Of a stretch of 64,000 nucleotides of DNA, positions 26,641 through 35,400 are shown piece after piece. Numbering within the stretch: position 1 is the first letter of the stretch; each line of letters opens with the position of its first letter. The DNA is from Pareuzebyella sediminis (GTDB lineage Bacteria; Bacteroidota; Bacteroidia; Flavobacteriales; Flavobacteriaceae). The stretch spans positions 248,001 through 312,000 of the forward strand of contig NZ_VTZS01000005.1 of NCBI RefSeq assembly GCF_008367235.1, given 5' to 3'. The position numbers were made by a program, and so were the translations under genes. Below the pieces are notes generated by a model that saw only the letters and a list, made by a program, of their open reading frames with translations, was not told the origin of the DNA and ran no database searches.

Positions 26641-27147
26641 ATGAAACATCTTAAAAAAGGACTGCTTATTTTGATGTTGCCGTTGTTCGCTTTTGTAACG
26701 GCCCATAAGTTCTACCTAAGCGTTACCAATGTCAACTATTCCAAAGAGGATAGGGCCTTGCAGGTCACTTCCAGAATTTTTATTGATGATTTCGAAAAAG
26801 TCTTGTTCGAACGCTATGGTATTGAAGCCAAACTGGCAACCTCGAACGAGTCTAAAGTAGCCGATGAGTATATAGAAAAATATTTTAGGACAAAACTTGT
26901 GGTCGAAATAAATGGAGAAAACGCGCCGTATACCTACATCGGAAAACGATATGACAATGACGTCGTTATTTGTTACATAGAGGTGCCAAACGTCGATCTG
27001 GCCCAAACAAAGAGCATTCAAATCGAGAACGAACTACTTACCGACCTTTTTGATGAACAACAAAATATAGTACACTTTAGGATAGGAGATCTCAAAAAGA
27101 GCTTCGTCCTTATTAAATCCGATACTAAAGGAATGTTAAATTTATAA
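26641..27147 (+). CDS. DUF6702 family protein
   Basis: A 168-residue exported protein beginning MKHLKKGLLILMLPLFAFVTA; an upstream ATG at 26632 would add three residues. After the signal comes HKFYLSVTNVNYSKEDRAL and TSRIFIDDFEKVL, the conserved opening of the DUF6702 family (flavobacterial, unknown function). The fold is probably a beta-sandwich with a helical insertion. It lies 50 nt after paralogue 2 and 70 nt before an M1 peptidase gene. From memory, this neighbourhood recurs in flavobacteria, hinting at a link with peptidase secretion or envelope processing. Confidence 0.82.
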   Translation: MKHLKKGLLILMLPLFAFVTAHKFYLSVTNVNYSKEDRALQVTSRIFIDDFEKVLFERYGIEAKLATSNESKVADEYIEKYFRTKLVVEINGENAPYTYIGKRYDNDVVICYIEVPNVDLAQTKSIQIENELLTDLFDEQQNIVHFRIGDLKKSFVLIKSDTKGMLNL

Positions 27148-27217
27148 CATTTGGGTCTCGGCTCCTTAAATTATTTTATTTTTCGAAACTTATAATTAAT
27201 GTACAAATACAGATAGC

Positions 27218-29521
27218 ATGAAGTATTATTTTGCCGCCTTCCTTTTCTTTTTTGCAGGAATGGTTTTTGCTCAAGAGCAAGACGTAAATGAAAGAGAGCC
27301 AGGTCACTACAACCAGAGTAAGTTCAAACAATTGTACGAAGAATTTGCAACTCCAAACACCTACCGCTCGGCTTCGGGGGCTCCCGGTCCGGATTATTAC
27401 CAGCAGCAGGCCGATTATAAAATGGATATCGAGCTCGACGATACAAATGCGAAGATTTTTGGAGAGGAGACCATTACCTATACGAATAATTCACCCGATA
27501 ACCTCGAATATCTATGGGTTCAATTAGATCAAAATGTAAGGGCAAAGACCTCAAAATCTCCGTTGCGTGATGGCGGCGGTGTTCCCTTGGCCGAGGATCC
27601 TGCGGCATTTGCCAGTAAATATATGAGCGAACCTTTTGATGGTGGTTTTGTTATCGATTATGTTCGTGATGCCAACGGTAGGTCATTACCCTATACCATT
27701 AATCAAACCATGATGCGTATCGATATTCCACAGCCATTGAAGAGTGGCGATCAAATTTCTTTTTCGATCAAGTGGAATTATAACATACCTGATCATACCG
27801 TAAACAGGGCTCGATCTGGGTATGAATTTTTTGCCAAAGATGGCAACAGGGCCTATGTTATAGCCCAGTTTTTTCCGAGAATGGCAGTCTATAGCGATGT
27901 GGAAGGTTGGCAAAACCACCAGTTTTGGGGAAGTGGCGAATTTGCCCTTCCTTTTGGCGACTATGAAGTAAACATTACGGTGCCCGCCGATCATGTACTT
28001 GATGCTACGGGAGAATTACAGAACCGAAAGGACGTGTTTACCAAAAAGATGATGAGCCGTTATGAAGCGGCGAAAAAATCGTACGATAAACCGGTCTTGA
28101 TCGTAACACAAGAAGAGGCGGAAGCGGCTGAAAAGAATGTTTCAACCAAGAAGAAGACGTGGAAGTTCAAGGCCGAAAACGTGAGGGACTATGCTTTTGC
28201 CTCTTCAAGAAAGTTTATTTGGGATATGCAAGCGGTGAAGATGGGCAATCGAGATGTAATGGCTGTTTCCCTTTATCCGAAGGAAGGAAACCCCCTATGG
28301 GAGGAGTATTCTACCAAAGCGGTAGTACATACCCTTAAGTCGTATTCGTCTCATACGTTCGAATATCCCTATCCGAAGGCTATTTCTGTACATGCCAAGA
28401 ACCAAGGTATGGAATACCCCATGATCTGTTGGAACTACGGACGCCCAAACGAAGACGGTACATATTCCGACCGTGTAAAGTACGGTATGATCAGTGTAAT
28501 CATTCACGAAGTCGGCCACAATTTTTTTCCAATGATCGTGAATTCCGATGAACGCCAATGGGGATGGATGGATGAAGGTTTGGATACGTTTATGCAATAT
28601 ATGGCCGAACAGGAATTTGGGGAGAAGTATCCTGAAGCTATTGCACCGAACGATAAATACCCCTCTCGAAGAGGTGATCCTTCAAAAATAGTACCCTATA
28701 TGGGAGGCGACCAAAGTACCATTGCCCCTATCATGTCAAACCCTGAGAATGTATATCAATTAGGGCCGAACGCCTATGGCAAACCGGCCACTGCCTTGAA
28801 TATTCTTCGCGAAACGGTTATGGGCAGGGAGCTTTTTGACCATGCGTTCAAAACGTACGCGCAACGATGGAAGTTTAAGCACCCCACCCCCGAGGATTTC
28901 TTTAGGACTATGGAAGATGCTTCTTCTGTGGATCTAGATTGGTACTGGCGCGGCTGGTTTTATACCACTGACTACGTCGATATCGGAGTAAAGGGAATCA
29001 AAAAATACTATGTAAGCGACAAACCCAACAAAAAAATGCAAGAGTATATGGCCGCTCGAAATCTTACGGAGGCCGATTTGCGACCTTTAGTTTACTTGGA
29101 GGAGTATGGTGATGGAGATATAGTAGCTCCCGGGTTGAAAGATAATCTTCCTTCTGAAACGTCGCAAACGTTAAAGGAATTTATGATGGACAATATGACG
29201 GCCGAAGAAAGGGCCAACGTAAAGCAGCCAAAATATTTTTATGAGGTGACTTATGATAAGCCAGGTGGTTTACCAATGCCCTTGATCGTCGAGTATACCT
29301 ACGCGGATGGTAGTACGGAAAACATTACCTATCCTCCGGAAATCTGGAGGAAGAACGACAAGGAGGTCAGTGTAGTGCTCGCCTCGCAAAAAGAGCTAAC
29401 CGGTGTGGTTGTAGATCCTAAAGCTGAAACAGCCGATATCGACGTGACCAACAATGCGTGGCCCAAAAAAGAGGAACCATCCGACTTTGATAAAATGAAG
29501 GAAAATATCAAGGGCAAATAA
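27218..29521 (+). CDS. M1 family zinc metallopeptidase
   Basis: A 767-residue secreted aminopeptidase-type protein. After an export signal (YFAAFLFFFAGMVFAQ) comes an N-terminal beta domain (ELDDTNAKIFGEETITYTN). The catalytic domain has HEVGH at residues 430-434 and the third zinc ligand Glu453 in WMDEGLDTF, the exact 18-residue spacing of the gluzincin family. The usual exopeptidase GAMEN motif is altered (GMEYPMICW), as in many Bacteroidota M1 proteins, so the specificity is uncertain. The C-terminal region is a beta-sandwich ending in a charged tail. No T9SS sorting domain is visible. Confidence 0.9.
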   Translation: MKYYFAAFLFFFAGMVFAQEQDVNEREPGHYNQSKFKQLYEEFATPNTYRSASGAPGPDYYQQQADYKMDIELDDTNAKIFGEETITYTNNSPDNLEYLWVQLDQNVRAKTSKSPLRDGGGVPLAEDPAAFASKYMSEPFDGGFVIDYVRDANGRSLPYTINQTMMRIDIPQPLKSGDQISFSIKWNYNIPDHTVNRARSGYEFFAKDGNRAYVIAQFFPRMAVYSDVEGWQNHQFWGSGEFALPFGDYEVNITVPADHVLDATGELQNRKDVFTKKMMSRYEAAKKSYDKPVLIVTQEEAEAAEKNVSTKKKTWKFKAENVRDYAFASSRKFIWDMQAVKMGNRDVMAVSLYPKEGNPLWEEYSTKAVVHTLKSYSSHTFEYPYPKAISVHAKNQGMEYPMICWNYGRPNEDGTYSDRVKYGMISVIIHEVGHNFFPMIVNSDERQWGWMDEGLDTFMQYMAEQEFGEKYPEAIAPNDKYPSRRGDPSKIVPYMGGDQSTIAPIMSNPENVYQLGPNAYGKPATALNILRETVMGRELFDHAFKTYAQRWKFKHPTPEDFFRTMEDASSVDLDWYWRGWFYTTDYVDIGVKGIKKYYVSDKPNKKMQEYMAARNLTEADLRPLVYLEEYGDGDIVAPGLKDNLPSETSQTLKEFMMDNMTAEERANVKQPKYFYEVTYDKPGGLPMPLIVEYTYADGSTENITYPPEIWRKNDKEVSVVLASQKELTGVVVDPKAETADIDVTNNAWPKKEEPSDFDKMKENIKGK

Positions 29522-29646
29522 ACCAGGTTCTTACAAAAGAAAGGCCTGTCAGGTTGATACCGGAGCAATACCCTGCTGATCGGTAGATTATGCCCGACGG
29601 GCTTTTATTTTATCAACGTCTTTTTATAATGATGTTTAATCTTCAC

Positions 29647-29654
29647 TATATTTG
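29647..29654 (+). promoter_or_regulatory. Predicted -7 box of the tatA promoter
   Basis: TATATTTG matches TAnnTTTG. Its position means that translation starts proposed further upstream (for example at 29590) would precede the transcript. Confidence 0.5.
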
Positions 29655-29667
29655 TGATATGTATTTA

Positions 29668-29997
29668 ATGCACTTTTTATTTATTAGCGGGGGCGAGATA
29701 TTCTTTATCATGTTTATCGTGGTCATGGTTTTCGGTGCCGATAAGATTCCGGGCATAGCGAAAGGCTTGGGCAAGGGTATGCGTCAGTTAAAGGATGCTA
29801 CCGAAGATATCAAACAAGAGATTCAAAGAAGCGCCGAAAAACAAGGGGTCGACACCAGTTTTGTAAAGGACATTAAAAAAGATATCGATGATGTCAAGAA
29901 AAACCTTACCTCCGGTCTTGGTGACAATATCAAAAAAGAAATGGATGAAGTAAAGAAAAGTGTCGATGACGTTGCCGGAACGATTAAAAGAAAGTAA
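29668..29997 (+). CDS. tatA: Twin-arginine translocase subunit TatA/E
   Basis: A pore-forming component of the Tat system for folded proteins. Using the ATG at 29668 gives 109 residues starting MHFLFISGGEIFFIMFIVV. One membrane helix is followed by the hinge (GADKIPGIAKGLGKGMRQLK) and a long amphipathic, charged tail. An open frame extends up to 29590, but that part contains a hairpin and the TATATTTG promoter box, so the upstream start is unlikely. No tatC is in the window. A Tat substrate is encoded at 18869. The next gene is 9 nt away. Confidence 0.88.
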   Translation: MHFLFISGGEIFFIMFIVVMVFGADKIPGIAKGLGKGMRQLKDATEDIKQEIQRSAEKQGVDTSFVKDIKKDIDDVKKNLTSGLGDNIKKEMDEVKKSVDDVAGTIKRK

Positions 29998-30006
29998 GTT
30001 AAGGGA

Positions 30007-30579
30007 ATGCTCAAAAAAATATTGGAATGGGATAGCGATACCTTTGTTTATTTGAACAATCTTGGAATTGAAGAATACGATATTTTTTGGACCACCATTA
30101 CTGATTTTTATACTTGGACTCCTTTATTTATAATCTTTTTTGTCCTCATCTTTATTAAATACCCCAAGAAAGAAGCCATTTTTGTGATTTTGACATTGGT
30201 GGCCATGATTTTTTTTGTAACCACGGTGACCGATCTTACCAAGGAGACCGTGGCAAGACTTCGCCCCAATAACAATACTGATATCACTACGTTGATACGC
30301 ATTTTGAAAACGCCTACCACCTATAGTTTCTTTTCTGGGCATTCGGCAAGTTCGTTTTCGGTAACTACCCTAGTGGTACTTTTCCTAAAAAACCGGTTTT
30401 CTTGGAGTTGGATTTTTTATGTGTGGCCTATTTTATTTGCCATGAGTCGTATTTTTGTAGGCGTACATTTTCCCATAGATATATTGGTGGGAACCACTGT
30501 CGGAATACTTTCAGCCCTATTTTTCTATATGCTTTATGTAAGGCTTATAGCACCCTACTTAAGGTTAAGCCATCCCTGA
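30007..30579 (+). CDS. PAP2-family membrane phosphatase
   Basis: A 190-residue membrane protein with five to six helices and the three-part PAP2 signature: KETVARLRPN (KxxxxxxRP type), YSFFSGHSASSF (SGH) and SRIFVGVHFPIDILVG (SRxxxxxHxxxD). These residues catalyse dephosphorylation of lipid phosphates such as undecaprenyl pyrophosphate, lipid A or phosphatidic acid. The precise substrate cannot be read from the sequence. It is probably co-transcribed with tatA (9 nt apart). Its 3' end overlaps the convergent O-methyltransferase gene by 35 nt. Confidence 0.9.
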   Translation: MLKKILEWDSDTFVYLNNLGIEEYDIFWTTITDFYTWTPLFIIFFVLIFIKYPKKEAIFVILTLVAMIFFVTTVTDLTKETVARLRPNNNTDITTLIRILKTPTTYSFFSGHSASSFSVTTLVVLFLKNRFSWSWIFYVWPILFAMSRIFVGVHFPIDILVGTTVGILSALFFYMLYVRLIAPYLRLSHP

Positions 30580-31186
30580 TCGGAAGTAGCACCGTTTCTA
30601 CGCGAGGGTCATCCCTTAATTTTTCGTTGTAGTCAAGTAACAAGGGCGTAACCTTATCTTTTTTATCCAATGGTTCTACGACTTTTCCAGACCACAGTAC
30701 ATTATCGGAGAGAATAACGCTGCCCGATCTGGTTTTTTCCATGACGAGTTCAAAATAATCGTCGTATTCTTTTTTTTCCGCATCGATAAAAACTAGATCG
30801 AAGGAAGGTTCTAGTTTGGGAATAATTTGTTTGGCATCGCCGATGTGTGGTACAATTTGATGACCGTAACCACTCTTTTTAAAGTACTTTTGCTGTATAT
30901 CGGCGAGTTCCTCGTTAACGTCAATAGTGTGTAATTGGCCATTTTCTCGAAGGCCTTCTGCCAAACAGATAGCCGAGTAGCCGGTATAGGTCCCGATTTC
31001 CAGAATATGCTTGGGCCGGATAATTTTGGACAATTGGCTCAACACCCTACCCTGAAAATGCCCGGTCAACATTCGTGGCCGAACTACTTTCAAGTGCGTT
31101 TCCCGAGTGAGATCTTGAAGTATTTCAGGCTCTTCTTCTGAATGCTGTCGAATATATTCTTCAAGTACTTCTGATAAAAAATGCAT
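30545..31186 (-). CDS. O-methyltransferase (caffeoyl-CoA OMT family)
   Basis: A 213-residue SAM- and metal-dependent class I O-methyltransferase. Family blocks are HILEIGTYTGYSAICLAEGL (SAM loop), HTIDVNEELADIQQKYF, FDLVFIDAEKKEYDDYFE (metal aspartate) and GSVILSDNVLWSGKVV with the second metal ligands. Bacterial members methylate catechols or other vicinal diols; the substrate here is unknown. It is transcribed from a TATATTTG box 14 nt upstream. Convergent with the PAP2 gene (35-nt overlap) and divergent from the GNAT gene. Confidence 0.9.
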   Translation of the reverse strand: MHFLSEVLEEYIRQHSEEEPEILQDLTRETHLKVVRPRMLTGHFQGRVLSQLSKIIRPKHILEIGTYTGYSAICLAEGLRENGQLHTIDVNEELADIQQKYFKKSGYGHQIVPHIGDAKQIIPKLEPSFDLVFIDAEKKEYDDYFELVMEKTRSGSVILSDNVLWSGKVVEPLDKKDKVTPLLLDYNEKLRDDPRVETVLLPIRDGLTLSRVL

Positions 31187-31199
31187 GATTTTTTATTTA

Positions 31200-31207
31200 C
31201 AAATATA
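31200..31207 (-). promoter_or_regulatory. Predicted -7 box of the O-methyltransferase promoter
   Basis: On the minus strand it reads TATATTTG (TAnnTTTG), 13 nt before the ATG. Confidence 0.45.
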
Positions 31208-31250
31208 TGGTACTTTAGAGCATCAAGAGAGCGGCCTAAAATCAAAAAGA

Positions 31251-31724
31251 ATGAACGACATCATCATCAGAAATGCCACCATAGACGATCTTGAGGCCTT
31301 GTTAGGTTTTGAAAAAGAAATCATCAAGCAGGAAAGACCTCTCGACCCCACGATCCGGCAAGGGGAAATTCATTATTATGATTTAAGGAAACTTATTCAA
31401 AGTAACGACGCAGCGGTCGTCGTTGCCGTTCATAAAAATTCCCCGATTGCCTCAGGCTTTGCTTTGATCAAGGAAGCACGGTCTTATTTGAACCATAAGC
31501 AGTTCGCCTATTTAGGGTTTATGTATACCAAACCCGAATTTAGGGGAAGGGGAATCAATAAAAAAATTGTAAAAAATCTTTATGAATGGGCGACGTCAAG
31601 GGGTCTGAGCGAAGTGAGGTTGACGGTCTACGAAGATAATTTGATGGCTATCAAGGCCTATGAAAAAGCCGGTTTTAAAAAACATCTTATTGAGATGCGC
31701 TTGGTCGAACCGAAGGATATATAA
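31251..31724 (+). CDS. GNAT family N-acetyltransferase
   Basis: A 157-residue acetyl-CoA-dependent acetyltransferase. I chose the ATG at 31251 (MNDIIIRNATIDDLEALLGF), where homologues usually begin; an upstream ATG at 31185 would read through the O-methyltransferase promoter. The fold can be followed through AYLGFMYTKPEFRGRGINK (motif A, the R/QxxGxG-type acetyl-CoA loop) and VYEDNLMAIKAYEKAGFKK (motif B). The substrate is unknown. It lies 40 nt upstream of kynureninase on the same strand, but kynureninase has its own promoter box. Confidence 0.88.
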   Translation: MNDIIIRNATIDDLEALLGFEKEIIKQERPLDPTIRQGEIHYYDLRKLIQSNDAAVVVAVHKNSPIASGFALIKEARSYLNHKQFAYLGFMYTKPEFRGRGINKKIVKNLYEWATSRGLSEVRLTVYEDNLMAIKAYEKAGFKKHLIEMRLVEPKDI

Positions 31725-31751
31725 TTACCTTAGGATATTCTCTTGATGTTG

Positions 31752-31759
31752 TATTTTTG
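31752..31759 (+). promoter_or_regulatory. Predicted -7 box of the kynureninase promoter
   Basis: TATTTTTG matches TAnnTTTG and ends only 5 nt before the first ATG (31765). The transcript would start at or near that codon. Confidence 0.5.
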
Positions 31760-31764
31760 AAGAA

Positions 31765-33042
31765 ATGGATACTATGAAATTTGAAAATACACTTCAGTTT
31801 GCCAGAACAATGGATAATAAGGATCCACTTCGAAGTTATCGGAAGGAGTTTCATTTCCCGGAAGTCGATGGTCAACCTGTTATTTATTTTACCGGTAATT
31901 CTTTAGGCCTGCAGCCCAAGCGCGCCAAGGACTATATTGACGAGGTGATGGCGGATTGGGCGAAAATGGGGGTAGAAGGACATTTTTATGCGGAAAAGCC
32001 TTGGTGGGATTACCATGAACGCTTGGCCGGTCCATTGGCGAAGGTCGTCGGGGCAAAGCAACATGAAGTAGTCGTAATGAATACCTTGACGGTCAATCTT
32101 CATTTGCTTATGGTGAGCTTCTATCGGCCCACAGCACCTCGTTTTAAAATTCTGTGTGAGGAAAAAGCCTTCCCCTCTGATCAATATATGCTCAAAAGCC
32201 AGATAAGATATCACGGTTATGATCCGAAGGAGGCCTTGATAGAGGTCAAAAAGCGTGAGGGCGAACACCATTGGCATACCGAAGATGTCATTCGTGAAAT
32301 TGAAGCGTTGGGAAATGAACTTGCCCTGGTGCTTATGGGAGGTGTTAATTATTACAACGGTCAAGTTTTTGATATGGAAGCCATCACAAAGGCCGCAAAA
32401 GATGCTGGTGCGCTGGTAGGCTGGGATTTGGCACATGCCGTAGGAAACGTGGATCTTGAGCTTCATGATTGGAATGTTGATTTTGCCGCTTGGTGTAGTT
32501 ATAAGTATATGAACAGCGGCCCTGGAAATGCTTCGGGCGCTTTTGTGCATGAAAGACATTTGAACAACAAGGAAATCGCCCGATTCGAGGGATGGTGGGG
32601 TACGAGCAAAGAAACACGCTTTTTGATGAAACCCGAGTTCGAACCAATGCCCAGCGCAGATGCTTGGCAACTTAGCAATCCCCCCATACTTTCTCTAGCT
32701 CCTTATTTAGCATCCTTGACCTTATTCGATGAAGTCGGTATGGACGTTCTTATCAAAAAACGAAAGGCCCTGACGGGGTATTTGGAATTTATTCTCAATG
32801 AAATCGATAAGGAAACCGAAAGTACTTTTGAGATTATCACCCCGAATGCAAGAGGGTGCCAACTGTCCGTATTTCTTCATGGACAGGGTAGACCACTTTT
32901 CGATTTTTTAATGAAAAACGGAGTCATTGTCGATTGGCGTGAGCCCAATGTGATCAGACTGGCCCCTGCCCCTTTTTATTGCTCTTTCGAAGATATGTAC
33001 CGTTTCGGGCAAATTTTAAAGCAAGGCGTGCGAACCGAATAG
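31765..33042 (+). CDS. kynU: Kynureninase
   Basis: A PLP enzyme that hydrolyses kynurenine or 3-hydroxykynurenine to anthranilate or 3-hydroxyanthranilate plus alanine. At 425 residues it is full length. Family landmarks are YFTGNSLGLQPKRA, WWDYHERLAGPLA, VVMNTLTVNLHL, GWDLAHAVGNVDL and the PLP lysine in CSYKYMNSGPG. Together with kynurenine 3-monooxygenase at 43532, this gives two steps of the tryptophan-to-quinolinate (NAD) route. The dioxygenases that start and follow these steps are not in the window. The start could be the ATG at 31765 or the one three codons later, given the close promoter. Confidence 0.95.
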   Translation: MDTMKFENTLQFARTMDNKDPLRSYRKEFHFPEVDGQPVIYFTGNSLGLQPKRAKDYIDEVMADWAKMGVEGHFYAEKPWWDYHERLAGPLAKVVGAKQHEVVVMNTLTVNLHLLMVSFYRPTAPRFKILCEEKAFPSDQYMLKSQIRYHGYDPKEALIEVKKREGEHHWHTEDVIREIEALGNELALVLMGGVNYYNGQVFDMEAITKAAKDAGALVGWDLAHAVGNVDLELHDWNVDFAAWCSYKYMNSGPGNASGAFVHERHLNNKEIARFEGWWGTSKETRFLMKPEFEPMPSADAWQLSNPPILSLAPYLASLTLFDEVGMDVLIKKRKALTGYLEFILNEIDKETESTFEIITPNARGCQLSVFLHGQGRPLFDFLMKNGVIVDWREPNVIRLAPAPFYCSFEDMYRFGQILKQGVRTE

Positions 33043-33044
33043 AC

Positions 33045-33443
33045 TTACCTATGTTTCTCGAGATGTTTGGAGGCACTTAATTTGTGCTCAATCGTCTCCA
33101 ATTCTTCTTCAAGTTGCTCTTCGTCTATAGGCTTGTGAATAATGTGAAGGGGAGAGGAATCTTTTGCCCGCTTTATTGTAGAATGATCCGAATTTCCGGT
33201 TACAAAAACAAATGGCACCTTGTATTTCACATTGAGTATTTCAGCGATTTCAATTCCGGAATGTTTCCCGGTAATGCCAATATCAAGAAGGATAACATCC
33301 GATACCATAGTATCAAGCAGTCCTAAGAGATCTTCCCCATTGTCGGTGCTGACTAAAACTTCATGGCCCATGTTTTGGGCTACCTCTTCCAAAAACATTT
33401 GTATGATAAAATTATCTTCGACTACTATTATTTTTAATGACAT
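33045..33443 (-). CDS. Single-domain response regulator
   Basis: A 132-residue receiver domain with no output domain. The phosphate-accepting aspartate is in VILLDIGITGKHSG; the acidic pair appears in KIIVVEDNFIIQ, the threonine in FVFVTGNSDH, and the lysine in HIIHKPIDEEQ. It starts 2 nt after the stop of the sensor kinase gene, so both are one operon, and it is the probable phosphorylation partner. Such stand-alone receivers act through protein contacts or phosphorelays. Convergent with kynU, 2 nt apart. Confidence 0.9.
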   Translation of the reverse strand: MSLKIIVVEDNFIIQMFLEEVAQNMGHEVLVSTDNGEDLLGLLDTMVSDVILLDIGITGKHSGIEIAEILNVKYKVPFVFVTGNSDHSTIKRAKDSSPLHIIHKPIDEEQLEEELETIEHKLSASKHLEKHR

Positions 33444-33445
33444 GG

Positions 33446-35050
33446 TTATAATGTTTGTTCAATTTCTTGAAAAGTAATAATGAAATTTGTTCCTTTTTTT
33501 GAATTATCTTTTCCTACAGTACCCCTGAGTTGAAGGGAGAGTTTATGAATTAATTTAAGACCTAATGATTTGGTATTCCTGAAATTGATGGTATCGGGCA
33601 TCCCCACACCATTGTCTCCAATTTCCAGTCTATACCAGACAGAATCGGTTTGATCTATTTTTATGGTGATTGTTCCGGGAGTATTTGGAAACCCATATTT
33701 CAGTGAATTGGTAATAATCTCGTTGATGATGAGACCTAGGGGAATAGCGGTGTCGATGTTCAATACCACATCTTTGATACCTAGTTCCAATTCTATACCG
33801 CTATTTCTTCCCTTCATTGATAGAATAAGGGCATTTGCCAGCTCTTCGATATACGCTTCAAAATCGATTTTGTTGAGGTTATCGCCACTATACAGCATTT
33901 GGTGTACCATGCCCATAGAATTGATCCGGTATTGACTGTACCGAAGCATGGCCTTTGATTGCTTATCTGTTACAAAACTTGATTGCAGACTTAAAAGACT
34001 GGAGACGACCTGAAGGTTGTTTTTGACCCGATGGTGTAATTCCCTGATCAATGTATCCCTTTCGTGAAGTCGATTAGCTATGGATTGATTCAATCGTTTA
34101 ATTTTTCTCTTTCTTTTATAGAGTATGCCTGAAATTAGGAGCGTAAAGAGAAGCCCTACTGTAAGAACGGCTCCACTGACATACATTTCCACTTTGAAAT
34201 TTTGGACTTTCGTGTTGATTTCGCTGTCGTTTGCCCGAGTGAAAAGAGTCCAAAAACGATTACCTTCCAAACTTATTTTTTTTGAAAAATAGAGTGGATG
34301 GCCCTGTGCATCGGTTTCGGTAAGATCTAAAGTACTTTTACCGTATAAAATGCCATTTGAATTGAGATAAATTTCGTTTTCGGAATTCAATATCCCAAGG
34401 TTCTTGCCCTCAAAGACCTGAAACCAGTTTTTGATATTAAGATTGAGCCCAACGATTCCGATTTTTCTCTCCTTCACAAAAACTGGGGTAAAAAAGCGTA
34501 CTGTGGGTCTGTAGGGCTTCTCAATTTTCCCTTTTTCTATATTAAGATTTAACTCGGAGACGAAAACCTGACCATTTTTTAATTCAAGGGATTCTTTAAA
34601 GTAGTATCTATCTTCCTTACTTTGCAGATTTTCTTCATCTTTGATTTCTGCTTTTGTTTGGATTTTCTCGATTTTCAGGGTTTCCATTCCCAGGGTGTCG
34701 ATGAACCGCGCTTGAAAATATTCTTTGTTACGTTGTACAAACTTCAAAATTCTCTGTTTAGTTTGCGCTAAGCTCTTCTCCTGGTTCAGGTCAAATTCAA
34801 TCAGGTCTTTTAGGAACAGTACATCCTTTTTACTCGTATCATAGAGTTTGTTGATCCTATTTTCTGCATCTTTCAGTCTTGTGGTGGCCCGCAGGGTTTC
34901 CAGCTCGTAAATATTTTCGGAATAGGTATTTATACGATTAAAAACCTGTGTCCATAGTACGATATTAATTACAATAAATAAAAGGAGTAAAACTGTGAGT
35001 AAAGCTGTACCTGTCAATCTAAATCTCATAGGTATGAATTGCTGATTCAA
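33446..35050 (-). CDS. HisKA_2 sensor histidine kinase with extracellular sensing domain
   Basis: A 534-residue membrane kinase. It has an N-terminal helix (TALLTVLLLLFIVINIVLW), an extracytoplasmic region of about 260 residues resembling a double Cache sensor (VRFFTPVFVKERKIGIVGLN), a second helix near residue 295-315, and then the HisKA_2 motif LIRELHHRVKNNLQVVSSLL with the phosphorylated histidine. The ATPase domain has LIINEIITNSLKYGF (N box), GDNGVGMPD (G1 box) and LGLKLIHKL (G2 box). HisKA_2 kinases often drive general stress or light responses. The ligand is unknown. The receiver gene follows directly. Confidence 0.92.
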   Translation of the reverse strand: MNQQFIPMRFRLTGTALLTVLLLLFIVINIVLWTQVFNRINTYSENIYELETLRATTRLKDAENRINKLYDTSKKDVLFLKDLIEFDLNQEKSLAQTKQRILKFVQRNKEYFQARFIDTLGMETLKIEKIQTKAEIKDEENLQSKEDRYYFKESLELKNGQVFVSELNLNIEKGKIEKPYRPTVRFFTPVFVKERKIGIVGLNLNIKNWFQVFEGKNLGILNSENEIYLNSNGILYGKSTLDLTETDAQGHPLYFSKKISLEGNRFWTLFTRANDSEINTKVQNFKVEMYVSGAVLTVGLLFTLLISGILYKRKRKIKRLNQSIANRLHERDTLIRELHHRVKNNLQVVSSLLSLQSSFVTDKQSKAMLRYSQYRINSMGMVHQMLYSGDNLNKIDFEAYIEELANALILSMKGRNSGIELELGIKDVVLNIDTAIPLGLIINEIITNSLKYGFPNTPGTITIKIDQTDSVWYRLEIGDNGVGMPDTINFRNTKSLGLKLIHKLSLQLRGTVGKDNSKKGTNFIITFQEIEQTL

Positions 35051-35400
35051 ATAAGTTCGATACGAAAGGGTTGCAGAAGGTGGTTACAATAATCGATATA
35101 GCTACTATTGGTTAAAAGCTACAAAATATGAAAAAAAATCTTACATAATTAGGAACTCTTCGACCTTAACACTTATAATGGTCACTAACCGCATCGGTTT
35201 TAAAAATCAAATAGGCCTAGTTAAAGTCTCTTCATGTTTTAATGTATTGATATTCGAAGGGTTATATTCAAATTTTATAGAGTTTTCACTGCGTAGAAAA
35301 TTCAAAAAAATATGAACCAGGTTTTTAAGCTTTGTATGGTACTCGCTTATTTCGAGAAATAGATTTACTTTGGCCCTTACAATGGATAAAACAGGTGTTG
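35051..35400. other. Intergenic between sensor kinase and MFS transporter
   Basis: This divergent 350-nt region must hold both promoters, but I could not identify a strict TAnnTTTG box on either side. An open frame extends into it (ATG at 35332), judged to be a non-coding extension of the MFS gene. Confidence 0.4.

Noticed and set aside
29590-29667. N-terminal extension of TatA
   Set aside because: The segment contains a GCCCGACGGGC hairpin followed by T residues and the TATATTTG promoter box, so it is upstream of the transcript. The TatA family begins at the membrane helix.
31903-32670. A 255-codon minus-strand frame inside kynureninase
   Set aside because: Antisense to a well-supported enzyme; no recognisable domain.
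35332-35400. N-terminal extension of the MFS transporter
   Set aside because: The added residues are polar and non-family-like. The ATG at 35401 fits the first helix.
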